Source: Christensenella sp. UBA5893 (lineage in GTDB: Bacteria; Bacillota; Clostridia; Christensenellales; UBA1242). Taken from it: 62,865 bases of DNA. Below are positions 26,096 through 34,483 of this stretch, in pieces (the first letter of the stretch is position 1; each line of letters starts with the position of its first letter). The stretch covers positions 104,356-167,220 of the forward strand of contig DJER01000033.1 in assembly GCA_002431905.1 (NCBI GenBank), in the 5' to 3' direction. Both the position numbers and the translations under genes were made by a program. The notes beneath the pieces were generated by a model. That model saw nothing but the letters and a program-made list of their open reading frames with translations. It searched no databases and was not told the DNA's origin.

Positions 26096-26169
26096 TGGAG
26101 CGGGTGAAGGGAATCGGACCCTCGCAACCAGCTTGGAAGGCTGGGGCTCTACCACTGAGCTACACCCGC
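26096..26169 (-). tRNA. tRNA-Gly (anticodon TCC)
   Basis: A 74-base cloverleaf on the minus strand: acceptor GCGGGTG/CACCCGC, D arm GCTC/GAGC, anticodon stem CCAGC/GCTGG, loop CTTCCAA with anticodon TCC, T arm GAGGG-TCCGATT-CCCTT, encoded CCA. First gene of the two-tRNA transcript. Confidence 0.93.
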
Positions 26170-26186
26170 ATTCAAAATGCTTTTAT

Positions 26187-26215
26187 ATATTATCATAATT
26201 ATAATTGTATGTCAA
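26187..26215 (-). promoter_or_regulatory. Strong sigma-A promoter of the tRNA genes
   Basis: On the minus strand: -35 TTGACA (26215-26210), 17-base spacer, -10 TAATAT (26192-26187), about 17 bases before the tRNA-Gly 5' end. Confidence 0.8.
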
Positions 26216-26244
26216 CAAAAAATTATATTTAAGGTTAAAAAATT

Positions 26245-26272
26245 TTGCAAATATGCTCAAATATGATATCAT
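26245..26272 (+). promoter_or_regulatory. Promoter giving a leaderless RNHCP-gene mRNA
   Basis: -35 TTGCAA (26245-26250), 16-base spacer, extended -10 TGATATCAT (hexamer 26267-26272). The ATG at 26279 follows six bases after the -10 and has no SD. Confidence 0.5.
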
Positions 26273-26278
26273 AAAAAC

Positions 26279-26611
26279 ATGGAAAGATTATTTACAAAAA
26301 ACGATGATGAATTTATATGTCAAAATTGTGGATACAAAGTCCCAAAGTTAAACTACACTTCAAGGGACCATTGTCCAAAATGCTTATGCAGTTTGCATAT
26401 TGATATAAACCCGGGCGATAGGGCAAACGATTGCAAAGGCTTGCTTGTTCCATATTCTTGCACACCATCAGCCAAAAAAGGTTATGTAATAACATACAAA
26501 TGCTCAAAGTGTGGACAGTTCCATAATAATAAGTCTGCTGATGATGATAGCAAGGAAACAATTTTCAAGGTTATGAATGGTAGTTATAATGAGAATAGTT
26601 ACAAAAAATAA
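26279..26611 (+). CDS. RNHCP domain zinc-ribbon protein
   Basis: A 110-residue protein matching the RNHCP family: CQNCGYKVPKL (CxxC, about residue 14), RDHCPKCLCSLH with NPGDRANDC, a central C-x-G-L-L-V-P stretch and YKCSKCGQFHNNKSADDD (second CxxC pair). The family name comes from the R-N-H-C-P motif, here R-D-H-C-P. It is a small two-zinc-ribbon protein found in many Bacillota; its role is not known, though nucleic acid binding is often suggested. It appears to be translated from a leaderless mRNA. Confidence 0.85.
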   Translation: MERLFTKNDDEFICQNCGYKVPKLNYTSRDHCPKCLCSLHIDINPGDRANDCKGLLVPYSCTPSAKKGYVITYKCSKCGQFHNNKSADDDSKETIFKVMNGSYNENSYKK

Positions 26612-26647
26612 AAAAATATATTGCAAGTTATGCAATATATTTTTTTT
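26611..26647. terminator. Bidirectional terminator between convergent genes
   Basis: A perfect 15-bp stem (AAAAAATATATTGCA and its complement) with loop AGTTA. The A and T runs at its ends let it work in both directions, for the RNHCP gene and the reverse-strand surface-protein gene. Confidence 0.82.
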
Positions 26648-26651
26648 CTAA

Positions 26652-29600
26652 CTATTTATTCTTATTTTGTTTTTGTTGTAATTTTGCTTGTTTCTTCTCT
26701 TCTTTAAGCTTTTTGTTTTGAGCATCTTTTGCAAGTTTTTCTTTTTTTACTTTTTCAAGAATAATGTTTCTTTGAACACCAAGCAAATATTCTGGCATCT
26801 TGTAGCCTTCAATTTTTTGTTTTAGTGATTCAACTTGATTTTCAAGGGCAGTGTGACGTTTTGCATATGCCTTAAAATCTCTTTCTTGAGCCAATGAAAC
26901 TTGACCAGTTGTTGTTCTTTGAGCTTTTGCATTTTCTTTGTGAACTTCTTCAATTCTTGCAATCTCTTTTTCAACATCTTCAATTTGTTTTTCAACTTCT
27001 CTTATCTTTTCATCTCTAACTTTTTCAGCATCTTTTCTAATTACATCACGATATAAAGTTGAATTCCTGTCATATTCACTTGCTTTTTTCTTTTCCCATT
27101 TTTTGATTGTTACTTTTTTCATAAAGTATGCAACAATTGCAATTATCAAGGCAATTGCCAAGATTAGGGAAGGTATCAAATACCAAATTACAAGACTATT
27201 ATTTTCGTCATCTGTTTTGTTGTCGTTATCATTATTGTCATTGTCAGTTGTTTTTGTATCTTCTTTTGAAACAACTAAAATTGTTTTGTCATTTTTTGCA
27301 AATTCTGTTGCTTGTGTGTATTCCAATTTTTCAATTGTTTCAAATTTAAAATTATCAAAGAATGCAACACCTGTTATATCATCTGAGCCACTCATTAACC
27401 CAAATTTCAAACTAACATCTTTTGCTTCGGCAGGGCATACATAAATTGTGTAAGCAGTCCATTCATCATTAGTTACAACTTCTGTAAAGTATTTATCAAT
27501 ACCATCAAGAGCAAATATTGCACCAAATTTAGCTTTGTCTTCATCTTTAACATTTTCTTGTTTTGTGTCACCACTAAATGCAGTGTAAACTTCAATATAG
27601 AATTTATAGTATGTGTCAGCTGACAAACTTAATTTATCTTTGTTTGTAAGAGTGTAGGTAGCTTTTCCATTAACTCTGATTGCTGGCATATATTTTAATG
27701 AATTTTCATTATTTTTTGAGTTTGTAATTGAATATTGATTTTGGATTTTTCCGTCTTCAATTTTTCCATCAATAATTCCACCATATGCAATAGGAGAGCC
27801 TACTTCTGGATTTGTACCACTTTCAAGTTTTTGTGTGTATTTGTATGGTGTGTACATTCCAAAACCATATTTTTGTTCATCTTTAAAGAAACCAAAGTTT
27901 GCAACGGTAAAGTCAATTGTTTTGTGTGATTTTACAAATTCAGCATATGTTTCATCATTCATTGAACTGTCTTGTTCAAATTTTACATTATCAACAAACA
28001 AATATCCTCTTACTGTTTCATCTTCATTTCCAAGACTTATCATAAGTTTGATTGAGTTTGAATATTCTGATGCTTTGATTGTTATAGAGTAGTTAGCCCA
28101 AGCACTTGAATATAAACCTTCGTCTGAATAAATAACATTGTTATCACTGTCCAAAACATAAACACTCATAAGTTTTCTATTTGTTGTTTGTTCAACAGTT
28201 TTGTAATCAAAAGAAATCTTTTGATATGTTTGCTTTGAAACGGTTAGTGTGTCGCTTGTAACACTTTGATATGTTGCAAGTTTGTTGTAAATCATCAAAA
28301 TGTTGTTTGCGTCAACATCGACACTTGATGCTGAACTTGGATTTTTAGGGTTACTTAAATTTCCATAAGTTGCTTTGTTTGCTTCATAGAAAGGTGAGTA
28401 TGTGTTAATAATTCCAACAATACCTTTGCTTTCGTCTTCTTGCTTAACTGTCCAATCTGCTGGAGCGACTGGGTATTTTACATCTTTTTCAACTTTTGAA
28501 CCAACATTAAATGCACCATTTTTTACTGATGGGTCATTTTCAATTGTTGTAAGTTTTAATGTTGCACTATTTGAAGATTCTGCATTGTCAAATTGACTCC
28601 AAGAAATCTTTTCAAATGTGATATCATCAAATACTACAGCACCGGTTGCATTATTATCTTTGCTACCAAACCATAATTCAAGTTGTAAATTTGTTTCATA
28701 AAGTTCATAACCTTTAACATAGAAGTAGTAAGGTGTGTAGTTGTTTGTTAATTTGTTTTCTGTGTTTGAAGAAATTGTAATTGTTGAAGTGTTTGCTTTG
28801 TGGTCAGTTACAAATTCTTTAAGATTTTCATCTTGTTCAACAAGTTTTGCATAAGCATTTCCACTAAAGTTTGAAGAAAGTTTTGCCCAAACTGTTATTT
28901 TGTATGTTTCATAAGGTTCAACCTTGAATGTTGTGCTCTTAAACCCAAAATATGTTTTTTGATTTGCATACATAAGCATAGAGTAGTTGTTGTCACTTGA
29001 TGACATATCACTGCCAAGGTATTCAAGACCTTTTGATTGCATACTTTCTGGGTTATTGATACTTATAACATAGGCATTGGCTTTGGTTGGTAAAGCATCA
29101 ACTGATTTCCAACCATGCATTGAACCTGCTTCAAAATCTGCATTTTCAATAACATCTGCCATTGTATCTCTTAAATCAATAACATTCATATTTCTTGTAC
29201 TTGAAGAAATATCATGGTCAAAATAACTCCCAGATAGTTTGTTCATAGTAACATGGTCAAAGAATACTGCATCCAAAGAATCTTTTGTTTTTGAGCCAAG
29301 CCAAAGTTCAATGTTGATTGTTTGCTTTTCAATGCCTGTTGCAATGTAAAAACTATATTCGTCCCAAACACCACTAGAAAAATATTCAAAAGAAGTGTTT
29401 GCTGTTTCTTCATCAAGTCCAGAAATATATATTGATGCTCTTGCATTGCTTTGGGTTAGGGCATAAACATTAACCTTGTAGAATGAGTAAGCATTCAAAG
29501 TTATTGAACTTGATTTGTAACCAATGTGGTTTTGTTCATTTTTTGAATCAACTTTTGATTTTGCGTTTATCATAAGAACGTGGTCGTCAAAATCATCCAA

Positions 29601-29927
29601 ATTCTTTGAAGGGTTTTGTGTTGATGAAAGGGCATAGTCACTTGTTCTTGATGAATTGCTGAATGTGCTTTCTTTGACATCAATAATACCATTCTTACCT
29701 GTGCTTGATCCTTGAACAGACCAACCATTTGGTGTTGATTGTAATTGTGTTGTTGAAGATTCATTAAAATCTCCATTTGTTACAGTCACTTGTTCAAATT
29801 GCATTTCAACACTTGCATCAACGCCATTTAGCAATACCGGCATTTGTGTTGTAAGTGTAAAGCATAGGACAAGGGCAATTGTAAATACAATCTTTTTTAG
29901 TAAATTAAATTTTTTTGTCGTAGTCAT
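26652..29927 (-). CDS. Large surface protein with repeated jelly-roll-like domains and cytoplasmic coiled coil
   Basis: A 1091-residue protein on the minus strand; start chosen at 29927 because AAAGGTGAG lies just upstream. Order: signal peptide (about 12-40, IVFTIALVLCFTLTTQMPVL); at least four extracellular modules of about 150-200 residues, each opening like VTNGDFNES, VIENADFEAGSMHGWKS or SVKNGAFNVGS and closing with VFFDHVTM, VVFDDITFEKI, LFVDNVKFEQ or AFFDNFKFETI, the pattern of carbohydrate-binding jelly rolls; a spacer rich in D and N; one membrane helix (YLIPSLILAIALIIAIVAYF, about residue 935); and a basic cytoplasmic coiled coil of about 140 residues. Probably senses or binds glycans outside and a partner inside. 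The family name is unknown. Confidence 0.8.
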   Translation of the reverse strand: MTTTKKFNLLKKIVFTIALVLCFTLTTQMPVLLNGVDASVEMQFEQVTVTNGDFNESSTTQLQSTPNGWSVQGSSTGKNGIIDVKESTFSNSSRTSDYALSSTQNPSKNLDDFDDHVLMINAKSKVDSKNEQNHIGYKSSSITLNAYSFYKVNVYALTQSNARASIYISGLDEETANTSFEYFSSGVWDEYSFYIATGIEKQTINIELWLGSKTKDSLDAVFFDHVTMNKLSGSYFDHDISSSTRNMNVIDLRDTMADVIENADFEAGSMHGWKSVDALPTKANAYVISINNPESMQSKGLEYLGSDMSSSDNNYSMLMYANQKTYFGFKSTTFKVEPYETYKITVWAKLSSNFSGNAYAKLVEQDENLKEFVTDHKANTSTITISSNTENKLTNNYTPYYFYVKGYELYETNLQLELWFGSKDNNATGAVVFDDITFEKISWSQFDNAESSNSATLKLTTIENDPSVKNGAFNVGSKVEKDVKYPVAPADWTVKQEDESKGIVGIINTYSPFYEANKATYGNLSNPKNPSSASSVDVDANNILMIYNKLATYQSVTSDTLTVSKQTYQKISFDYKTVEQTTNRKLMSVYVLDSDNNVIYSDEGLYSSAWANYSITIKASEYSNSIKLMISLGNEDETVRGYLFVDNVKFEQDSSMNDETYAEFVKSHKTIDFTVANFGFFKDEQKYGFGMYTPYKYTQKLESGTNPEVGSPIAYGGIIDGKIEDGKIQNQYSITNSKNNENSLKYMPAIRVNGKATYTLTNKDKLSLSADTYYKFYIEVYTAFSGDTKQENVKDEDKAKFGAIFALDGIDKYFTEVVTNDEWTAYTIYVCPAEAKDVSLKFGLMSGSDDITGVAFFDNFKFETIEKLEYTQATEFAKNDKTILVVSKEDTKTTDNDNNDNDNKTDDENNSLVIWYLIPSLILAIALIIAIVAYFMKKVTIKKWEKKKASEYDRNSTLYRDVIRKDAEKVRDEKIREVEKQIEDVEKEIARIEEVHKENAKAQRTTTGQVSLAQERDFKAYAKRHTALENQVESLKQKIEGYKMPEYLLGVQRNIILEKVKKEKLAKDAQNKKLKEEKKQAKLQQKQNKNK

Positions 29928-29957
29928 AATCTCACCTTTTAATATATTAACTTTGTT

Positions 29958-29986
29958 AGTATATAGCAAATAGAATTATTTTGCAA
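29958..29986 (-). promoter_or_regulatory. Promoter of the surface-protein gene
   Basis: On the minus strand: -35 TTGCAA (29986-29981), 17-base spacer, -10 TATACT (29963-29958), about 30 bases before the start codon. Confidence 0.6.
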
Positions 29987-30018
29987 ATATTTTTTGTGTA
30001 TTTGTAAACAATATTTTT

Positions 30019-30390
30019 ATGAAAAAAGGCAGTGGAAAACCAAGTTGGTGGAAAGTTGCTCTTTGTGGCACTATTATTGGTTTTATCAATGGAATATTTG
30101 GTGGGGGTGGTGGAATGCTTTGTGTACCTTTTTTGGAAAATGTTTTAAAGATGGAAACCAAGTATGCTCATGCAACAACACTATGTGTTATTTTCCCGTT
30201 AAGTGTTGCAAGTTCGATAGTATATATCGGCAAAAATAATATCGAAATAATAACTCTTGTAATAATAACAATTTCGGCACTTATAGGTGGCATAATTGGG
30301 GCATTTTTGCTCAAAAAACTTAACTCAAAATGGGTAAAAATAATCTTCTTAATTTTGATGTTTTGTGCAGGTCTAAAAATGGTGTTTTAA
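30019..30390 (+). CDS. TauE/SafE-type permease, half-size subunit A
   Basis: A 123-residue membrane protein equal to one half of a TauE/SafE (TSUP) anion exporter. The first helix carries the family motif CGTIIGFINGIFGGGGGMLC at about residues 13-32, followed by VPFLENVL and an ATTLCVIFPLSVASS helix; four helices in all. Full-size TSUP proteins (about 250 residues) contain two such halves fused. It ends in a TAATG overlap with a second half-size gene, so the two probably form one heteromeric transporter for a sulfur-containing or organic anion. No SD is visible. Confidence 0.82.
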   Translation: MKKGSGKPSWWKVALCGTIIGFINGIFGGGGGMLCVPFLENVLKMETKYAHATTLCVIFPLSVASSIVYIGKNNIEIITLVIITISALIGGIIGAFLLKKLNSKWVKIIFLILMFCAGLKMVF

Positions 30391-30764
30391 TGTGGTATTT
30401 GTATCTAATTTTTGGGGTTTTGTCGGGTATAATCGGTGGAATGGGAATGGGTGGTGGCACACTTCTTATCCCACTTTTAACCATATTTTGTGGGGTAAGT
30501 CAAATTGTTGCTCAAATGTATAATTTGCTTGCTTTTTTGCCTATGAGTATTATTGCCATTTTTATTCATTATAAAAACAAGCTAATAAAAATAAATTGTT
30601 TGCCAATTTTAATTATTTTTGGTATAACATTTTCGGTTTTGGGTAGTTTTGTTGCAAATTTAATGGACAAACAAGTCCTCAAAATTCTATTTGGCGCATT
30701 TTTAATAATATTAAGTATTGTGGAATTTATTAAAATACTAATAATAAAGGGCGACAAAAAGTAA
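30390..30764 (+). CDS. TauE/SafE-type permease, half-size subunit B
   Basis: A 124-residue membrane protein, the second half-size TSUP subunit. It begins at the ATG within TAATG after the preceding stop and repeats the motif FGVLSGIIGGMGMGGGTLLI at about residues 8-27, followed by PLLTIFCGVSQIVAQ and a NLLAFLPMSIIAIFIHYKN helix. Four helices; a basic C-terminus. Translation is probably coupled to subunit A. Substrate unknown. Confidence 0.82.
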   Translation: MWYLYLIFGVLSGIIGGMGMGGGTLLIPLLTIFCGVSQIVAQMYNLLAFLPMSIIAIFIHYKNKLIKINCLPILIIFGITFSVLGSFVANLMDKQVLKILFGAFLIILSIVEFIKILIIKGDKK

Positions 30765-30771
30765 AATATTG

Positions 30772-30800
30772 TTGCTAAATTAAGTTTTGTATGATAAAAT
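30772..30800 (+). promoter_or_regulatory. Sigma-A promoter of the ferredoxin gene
   Basis: -35 TTGCTA (30772-30777), 17-base spacer, -10 TAAAAT (30795-30800), then an AAAGGAG SD before ATG 30827. Confidence 0.65.
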
Positions 30801-30826
30801 AGTTTGAACAAAGGAGATTACATATA

Positions 30827-30997
30827 ATGGTAGACCCAAAAAAATGTATTGGATGTGGCACTTGTGTTTCTATGTGCCCAGTGGAAGCAATTTCGTTTGA
30901 TGAAAATGGCAAAGCAAAAATCAACAAAGATATTTGCATAAAATGCGGAACTTGTGAAGCAGTATGCCCAGTTGGAGCAATAAAGATAGAAAGATAA
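30827..30997 (+). CDS. 2[4Fe-4S] ferredoxin
   Basis: A 56-residue bacterial-type ferredoxin, a soluble electron carrier with two [4Fe-4S] clusters. Both full cluster motifs are present: CIGCGTCVSMCP and CIKCGTCEAVCP (CxxCxxCxxxCP twice), with the usual spacing of a clostridial ferredoxin. Strong SD (AAAGGAG). It lies 12 bases before the Ppx/GppA-like gene, so the two are probably co-transcribed. It indicates an anaerobic redox metabolism. Confidence 0.95.
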   Translation: MVDPKKCIGCGTCVSMCPVEAISFDENGKAKINKDICIKCGTCEAVCPVGAIKIER

Positions 30998-31008
30998 AAG
31001 GGAAAATA

Positions 31009-32499
31009 ATGGATAAAATTGCAATTATTGAAATGAATGAGTTAGGTCTAAAACTATCTATTTTGGAAGTCTGTGATGGCGGATATTATAATGTTTTGGA
31101 CAAAATTTCAGAGAATATAAAACTTGGTAGCAGTGTACAAAATGAAAATATTATACCAAGTGCAAAAATAGGAGAAACAATAACTATATTAAAGTTGTTC
31201 CGCAAAATTTGTGTAACATACAATGTTTCAAAAATTTATGCATTTGCAAAAAGTTTCATAAGAGATGCAAAAAACCAAATTAGTTTCTTTGATGAAATAT
31301 ACAACAACACAAGCGTTTCTTTTGTAATGTTGAATGTAGAAGATGAAGTTAAAGCAATTTATTCTGGTGTCATCAACTTTGTTGATGTTCCAAAGGGAAT
31401 AATCATTGATGTTGAAGCAAACAAAACTCATATTATTCAATACAACAGAAGAACAATGGTAAATGTAAAAACATTGCCATATGGTGCAGTAAGTCTTGCT
31501 GACCAAAAAGTTGATTATCCAAGCATTATTGATATGGTAAAAAAAGATATCAAAGATGTTGACTTTTTGCATAATTTGGAAGAAGAAGTTATGTTTGTTG
31601 GAACAGGCTCAACAATGATAAGTATTGGCAAACTTGCAAAAAAAGTTTCACACTATCCACTTGATATCGACAATAACTATGTTGTTCAAAATGAAGTGTT
31701 TGGTGCAGTTTTTGACAAAGTAAAAGACCTTGAACTTGACAAAACAAAAAAATTAAAGGGCATAAGTGAAGACAGAGCAGACAGTTTGGTGTCTGGAATG
31801 GCAATCGTAAAAGGTATATGTGATGCTGTAAAAATTGAACAATTCTCAATTTCGTCAGGAAGTTTTGAACAAGGCATCGTTCATGCGTATGTTATTCCAG
31901 AAGCAAATGACAAACCACTTTGCGATATGCTTACACAAAGTCTTGACACAATAAGATTATACTATGACGGTGCAAACTCAAACACACAAGACGTATACAA
32001 CTTGGCAATCATACTATTCAAACAACTAAAAGTAATTCACAAACTCCCAAGAGTGTATATAAAAGCATTAAGAATTGCTTCATCAATGTATGATTGTGGT
32101 AAGAGAATCAATTATGATAACTACTCAAATTACAGTCTTGATGTTATAATTAACTCAAACTTAAAGGGTGTATCACACAAAGACCTTTTGCTTGCTGGTT
32201 TTGCTTGCAAATACCAAAATTTGGACAATATAGACCTTGCAGAATGGGTGAAATATAAAGATATTTTAACAGAAGAAGATTTGGATGCTGTAAGAAAACT
32301 TGGTGTAATAGTTCGCTTGGCAGCAGCACTTGACAGGTCAAAGAGTGGCAATATCACTGATGTGAGTTGCGATATTTTGGGTGATTCAATAATTATGAAG
32401 ACCATTGTAAAGGAGGATGCAACATTTGATATAAGACAAGGTATGAAAGTTGCAAATGATTTTAAACGTGTTCTAAAGAAAAGCCTACAAATTATCTAA
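31009..32499 (+). CDS. Ppx/GppA-like phosphatase, probably degenerate
   Basis: A 496-residue protein with the domain order of exopolyphosphatase/guanosine-pentaphosphatase: two ASKHA half-domains (about 1-300) and a C-terminal HD-like helical domain (about 310-496, with RVYIKALRIASSMYDCGKRINYDNY and LRKLGVIVRLAAALDRSKSG). Start chosen at 31009 for the SD AAGGGA. The family's DIGGGSTE phosphate-binding loop reads DVEANKTHIIQY here, losing the glycines, and the HD signature HH is altered (the equivalent region reads CGKRINYDNYSNYS). It may be a regulatory, non-hydrolysing form. A ferredoxin gene precedes it. Confidence 0.78.
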   Translation: MDKIAIIEMNELGLKLSILEVCDGGYYNVLDKISENIKLGSSVQNENIIPSAKIGETITILKLFRKICVTYNVSKIYAFAKSFIRDAKNQISFFDEIYNNTSVSFVMLNVEDEVKAIYSGVINFVDVPKGIIIDVEANKTHIIQYNRRTMVNVKTLPYGAVSLADQKVDYPSIIDMVKKDIKDVDFLHNLEEEVMFVGTGSTMISIGKLAKKVSHYPLDIDNNYVVQNEVFGAVFDKVKDLELDKTKKLKGISEDRADSLVSGMAIVKGICDAVKIEQFSISSGSFEQGIVHAYVIPEANDKPLCDMLTQSLDTIRLYYDGANSNTQDVYNLAIILFKQLKVIHKLPRVYIKALRIASSMYDCGKRINYDNYSNYSLDVIINSNLKGVSHKDLLLAGFACKYQNLDNIDLAEWVKYKDILTEEDLDAVRKLGVIVRLAAALDRSKSGNITDVSCDILGDSIIMKTIVKEDATFDIRQGMKVANDFKRVLKKSLQII

Positions 32500-32509
32500 T
32501 ATAAAACAA

Positions 32510-32543
32510 AAAAAGAACATCAAATTTTTATTTGATGTTTTTT
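32510..32543 (+). terminator. Terminator after the Ppx/GppA-like gene
   Basis: Stem AACATCAAAT/ATTTGATGTT with flanking A and T runs and a short T-rich loop. Confidence 0.85.
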
Positions 32544-32553
32544 CTTAACAAAT

Positions 32554-32582
32554 TTGACAAAGCAATATGGTTTTGATATGAT
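32554..32582 (+). promoter_or_regulatory. Sigma-A promoter upstream of mreB
   Basis: -35 TTGACA (32554-32559), 17-base spacer, -10 TATGAT (32577-32582), ahead of the AAGGAG SD and ATG 32598. Confidence 0.75.
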
Positions 32583-32597
32583 GTAAAAGGAGAAAAA

Positions 32598-33605
32598 ATG
32601 GCAGAAACAGTACTTGGAATTGATTTTGGATGTTCAAATATAACAATTCAAAATGAAAATAGACTTTTGTTAAAACAACCAAATGTAATGGCAGTAAAAA
32701 AGATTGGCGAAGAAGTTGAGTTTATCACAGCAGGCGAAAGGGCAAAAACAATGCTTGGCAAGGCAACCGACAACGTTTATGTATTTTACCCTGTAAGTGC
32801 TGGCGAAATTGTAAGTGTCAACTATGCAACTTTGGAATTGAAAAAGATTTTTAGCTCGCTTGGTTTAAAATTTGGTTTTTTTTCACGCCTAAAAGTTATC
32901 GCACCAATTCCATCTGGAATAAGTTTTGAAGAGCAAACAAAATATGTAAAGTTGTTCAAAAGTGTTGGTGCAAGGGAAGTTATTTGTATTCCAAAACTTT
33001 TCTTAACTGCACTAGGCGAAAATATAAATATTGGTGCAAATAGTGCCAAACTTATTGTTGATATTGGTGGTGGAAATGTTGAATGTGGAGTAATTAACCT
33101 TAACACTCTTATTTGCTCATCAAGTTTGGGTATTGGTGGAAGAACTCTTGACCTTACAATAATTGATTATATTAAGCAAAGATATCAAACTATCATCGGC
33201 GAAAACACAGCACAAACATTAAAAGAACAAATTTTTAGTTTGTATGCTTCTGACACTGCAAAAATGGATGTAAATGGTGTTAGCAGTATAGACAATTCTC
33301 CGGTTACAATAACCATATATGCAAAAGATATTTTTGAAGCAACGCATTCGTTTTATGATGAAATCATAAAGATTATAAGAACAACCATAAGTTCATTAAG
33401 TCCAGAGATTTCAAGCGATGTTGTAAGAAATGGTATATATGTTTGTGGCGGTCTGTCAAAAGTTCCGGGACTTGACAAATACTTTAAACAACAACTTGGA
33501 ATAAATGTGTTTATATCATACGAATCTGAAAACTCAAACATAAAAGGTATGTCAACACTTTTATCTCATAGTGATATTTTGGATAATATTCTAAAAAACT
33601 TATAA
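32598..33605 (+). CDS. mreB: MreB-like actin-family cytoskeletal protein
   Basis: A 335-residue bacterial actin. Phosphate-1 loop LGIDFGCSNITIQ, the phosphate-2 region LIVDIGGGNVECGVINL, GGRTLDLTIIDYIKQRY and the adenosine motif GIYVCGGLSKVPGLDKYF all fit MreB. MreB guides lateral wall synthesis. It is more diverged than usual MreB (shorter connect-1, few charged patches). The mreC and mreD genes that normally follow are missing; minD, minE and spoIVFB lie downstream after a terminator, as in the Bacillus mre-min-spoIVF locus. FtsA-like alternatives are less likely given the dedicated ftsA at 56.5 kb. Confidence 0.85.
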   Translation: MAETVLGIDFGCSNITIQNENRLLLKQPNVMAVKKIGEEVEFITAGERAKTMLGKATDNVYVFYPVSAGEIVSVNYATLELKKIFSSLGLKFGFFSRLKVIAPIPSGISFEEQTKYVKLFKSVGAREVICIPKLFLTALGENINIGANSAKLIVDIGGGNVECGVINLNTLICSSSLGIGGRTLDLTIIDYIKQRYQTIIGENTAQTLKEQIFSLYASDTAKMDVNGVSSIDNSPVTITIYAKDIFEATHSFYDEIIKIIRTTISSLSPEISSDVVRNGIYVCGGLSKVPGLDKYFKQQLGINVFISYESENSNIKGMSTLLSHSDILDNILKNL

Positions 33606-33620
33606 AACAAAAAATTAGCG

Positions 33621-33660
33621 ACAAAGGGACATAATTAAACAAAATGTCCCTTTGTTTTTT
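33621..33660 (+). terminator. Terminator between mreB and minD
   Basis: Perfect 12-bp stem ACAAAGGGACAT/ATGTCCCTTTGT, an 11-base loop and a T-run. Confidence 0.9.
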
Positions 33661-33694
33661 TATTCAAAAACTATAAACTTTTTTTGAGGTCAAA

Positions 33695-34483
33695 ATGGCA
33701 AGGAAAATAGTTTTTACAAGTGGAAAGGGTGGAGTTGGCAAAACGACTGTATGTGCAAATTTGGGTGCAACACTTTCCAATCTTGGATTTAGAGTTGTAA
33801 TTCTTGATGTTGATATTGGACTAAATAACCTTGATGTTGTTATGGGGGTAGAGTCAAAGGTAGTTTTTGACTTGATTGATGTTATTGAAGGTAGATGCAG
33901 GGCAACACAAGCCTTGGTTCAAGATAGAAATTTTGAAAATCTTTATATCTTGCCGTCCTCGCACTCCTATCGTGGCGAAGAAATTTCGGCAAATGATATA
34001 AAGAATGTTGTGCAAAGTTTGGAATTTAGTTTTGATTATATTTTTATAGATTGTCCAGCGGGTGTTGAACAGGGGTTCAAAAGGGCTGTTTCTTGTGCAA
34101 ACGAAGCAGTCATTGTTGTAACTCCACACATTTCAAGCATAAGGGATGCAGACAAAGTTTTGTCAATTCTTTCGTCATATAACCTTGACGAAAAATATTT
34201 GGTAGTCAACCGGGTTCGTGGCGATTTAATGATGAATGGCGAAATGATTGATGTTGACGAAATAATAAAGTTTTTGCATATTCCAATACTTGGCGTAATC
34301 CCTGAAGATGATGATATAACTGCACTTTCAAGCATAGGTGCTTTGGGTGGAAGCAACTCCAATAGAGCATGGGTTTTGCTTGCCGAAAATTTGCATAATG
34401 GCACAAAAAAAGTGTATGACTGCACACAAAAATATAGAGGATTTTTTGGTAGCATAAGAAGGAATATAAAAAGGAGAATGTGA
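33695..34483 (+). CDS. minD: Septum site-determining ATPase MinD
   Basis: A 262-residue MinD. The deviant Walker A is SGKGGVGKTTV at residues 9-19 with the signature Lys, followed by ILDVDIGLNNLDVVMG, FIDCPAGVEQGF (Walker B) and VNRVRGDLM. The C-terminal RNIKRRM is a basic amphipathic membrane-targeting helix. MinD-ATP binds the membrane and positions the division inhibitor; MinE releases it. SD is TTGAGG. The stop overlaps the minE start (TGATG). No minC gene is present here. Confidence 0.95.
   Translation: MARKIVFTSGKGGVGKTTVCANLGATLSNLGFRVVILDVDIGLNNLDVVMGVESKVVFDLIDVIEGRCRATQALVQDRNFENLYILPSSHSYRGEEISANDIKNVVQSLEFSFDYIFIDCPAGVEQGFKRAVSCANEAVIVVTPHISSIRDADKVLSILSSYNLDEKYLVVNRVRGDLMMNGEMIDVDEIIKFLHIPILGVIPEDDDITALSSIGALGGSNSNRAWVLLAENLHNGTKKVYDCTQKYRGFFGSIRRNIKRRM

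Noticed and set aside
25981..26232. Open frames of 63-83 codons on the plus strand over 26.0-26.2 kb
   Set aside because: They run through two complete tRNA genes on the other strand; the translated motifs are tRNA shadows often mis-annotated as proteins.
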